Assembly (NCBI GenBank): GCA_021804705.1
Contig: JAJZHC010000001.1
Span: 1 to 31,106, forward strand
Direction: 5' to 3'
Length of the DNA: 31,106 nt
Origin: Pseudomonadota bacterium
GTDB taxonomy: Bacteria > Pseudomonadota > Gammaproteobacteria > Burkholderiales > Ferrovaceae
Below are positions 30,869 through 31,106 of this stretch, piece after piece. Position 1 is the stretch's first letter; every line of letters begins with the position of its first letter. Under the pieces are notes generated by a model. It was not told the DNA's origin, ran no database searches, and saw only the letters and a program-made list of their open reading frames with translations. The translations under genes were made by a program, and so were the position numbers.

Positions 30869-31106
30869 GTGCGCAGACCAGTCGTCCTCGAGACGTTGCT
30901 CTTTGTCCTGGTGCTGGTGCTGGTGGCCCTGATGAACGTGCCGGCCAGCTGGGTGGCGTTGCGCGTGGCGCAGACCACTGGCCAGAAGCTGTTGCTGACC
31001 AATAGTACCGGCACCCTGTGGCACGGCTCGGCCGAAATGGCGCTGTCGGCGGGGCCGGATGCTCTGGGGGTTTTCCCCGGGCGGGTGAGCTGGCGCCTGG
31101 CACCAG
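30869..31106 (+). CDS. gspN: Type II secretion protein GspN, N-terminal fragment
   Basis: A GTG at 30869, seven bases after GGAG, opens a frame that runs off the window (79 codons). It has a membrane helix (ETLLFVLVLVLVALMNVPASW) and continues with GQKLLLTNSTGTLWHGSAEMAL and PGRVSWRLAP, the typical start of GspN (the GTLWxGxA motif). GspN is an accessory inner-membrane protein of some type II systems. The short distance to gspM supports the same operon. Confidence 0.85.
   Translation, partial: MRRPVVLETLLFVLVLVLVALMNVPASWVALRVAQTTGQKLLLTNSTGTLWHGSAEMALSAGPDALGVFPGRVSWRLAP

Noticed and set aside
1..31106. CRISPR arrays, insertion sequences, tRNA or rRNA genes
   Set aside because: I found no regularly spaced repeats, no transposase-like frames with terminal repeats, and no tRNA or rRNA patterns.

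Overview
The window reads as a chromosomal stretch of a Gram-negative bacterium, most likely a betaproteobacterium (Burkholderiales or Nitrosomonadales type). The grounds are a general secretion (type II) operon, many outer-membrane lipoproteins and OmpA-type proteins, a cyclic beta-glucan synthase, and the DUF6502/DUF5666 and Crp/Fnr families common in that class. I see no rRNA, tRNA, CRISPR array, insertion sequence or phage gene. No stretch over 300 bases lacks a gene. By eye, GC content is lower in about 1.7-8 kb and clearly higher in the secretion operon at the right end.

Layout. 1-1.7 kb: the start of a MazG-like pyrophosphohydrolase (minus), then an FlK-type thioesterase and an L-asparaginase (plus, overlapping or abutting). 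1.7-8.0 kb: a dense cluster of small envelope and stress genes. These are a 49-residue membrane protein, a YSC84/SYLF protein, a proline/tyrosine-rich exported protein, a Spy/LTXXQ-like protein, two DUF4398 lipoproteins (one with an OmpA domain), DUF3309, an sll1863-type stress protein, a BON lipoprotein, a His-rich protein, a PA2779-family protein and an OmpA-like porin. 8.0-10.0 kb: a lipoprotein with Ig-like repeats and a DUF3494 (ice-binding-like) domain. 10.2-13.0 kb: a decayed Nramp transporter and three tandem Crp/Fnr regulator genes, the middle one a pseudogene. 13.1-21.9 kb: a cyclic beta-1,2-glucan synthase of about 2,900 residues. 22-25 kb: a small exported protein and a DUF6502-DUF5666 pair. 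25-31 kb: a DUF1624 acyltransferase and gspC (minus), divergent from gspG-H-I-J-K-L-M-N (plus, gspN cut by the window end).

Main observation. Seven intergenic sites between 2.5 and 13.1 kb share one palindrome, CTGTNCG-N4-CGNACAG, with the same half-site spacing as Crp-family operators (TGTG-N8-CACA). They lie upstream of the YSC84, DUF4398/OmpA (and Spy-like), BON, His-rich, Ig/DUF3494, Crp/Fnr and glucan-synthase genes. I infer that the Crp/Fnr proteins encoded here control an envelope-remodelling regulon (surface proteins, lipoproteins, periplasmic glucan) and probably themselves. This is inference from motif sharing and geometry; binding has not been shown.

Other unusual points are a probable AUU start codon for gspL, a nine-G tract at the gspL/gspM junction where a +1 insertion or -1 ribosomal slip would fuse the two proteins, and a probably leaderless DUF6502 gene whose promoter carries a palindrome between its -35 and -10 boxes.
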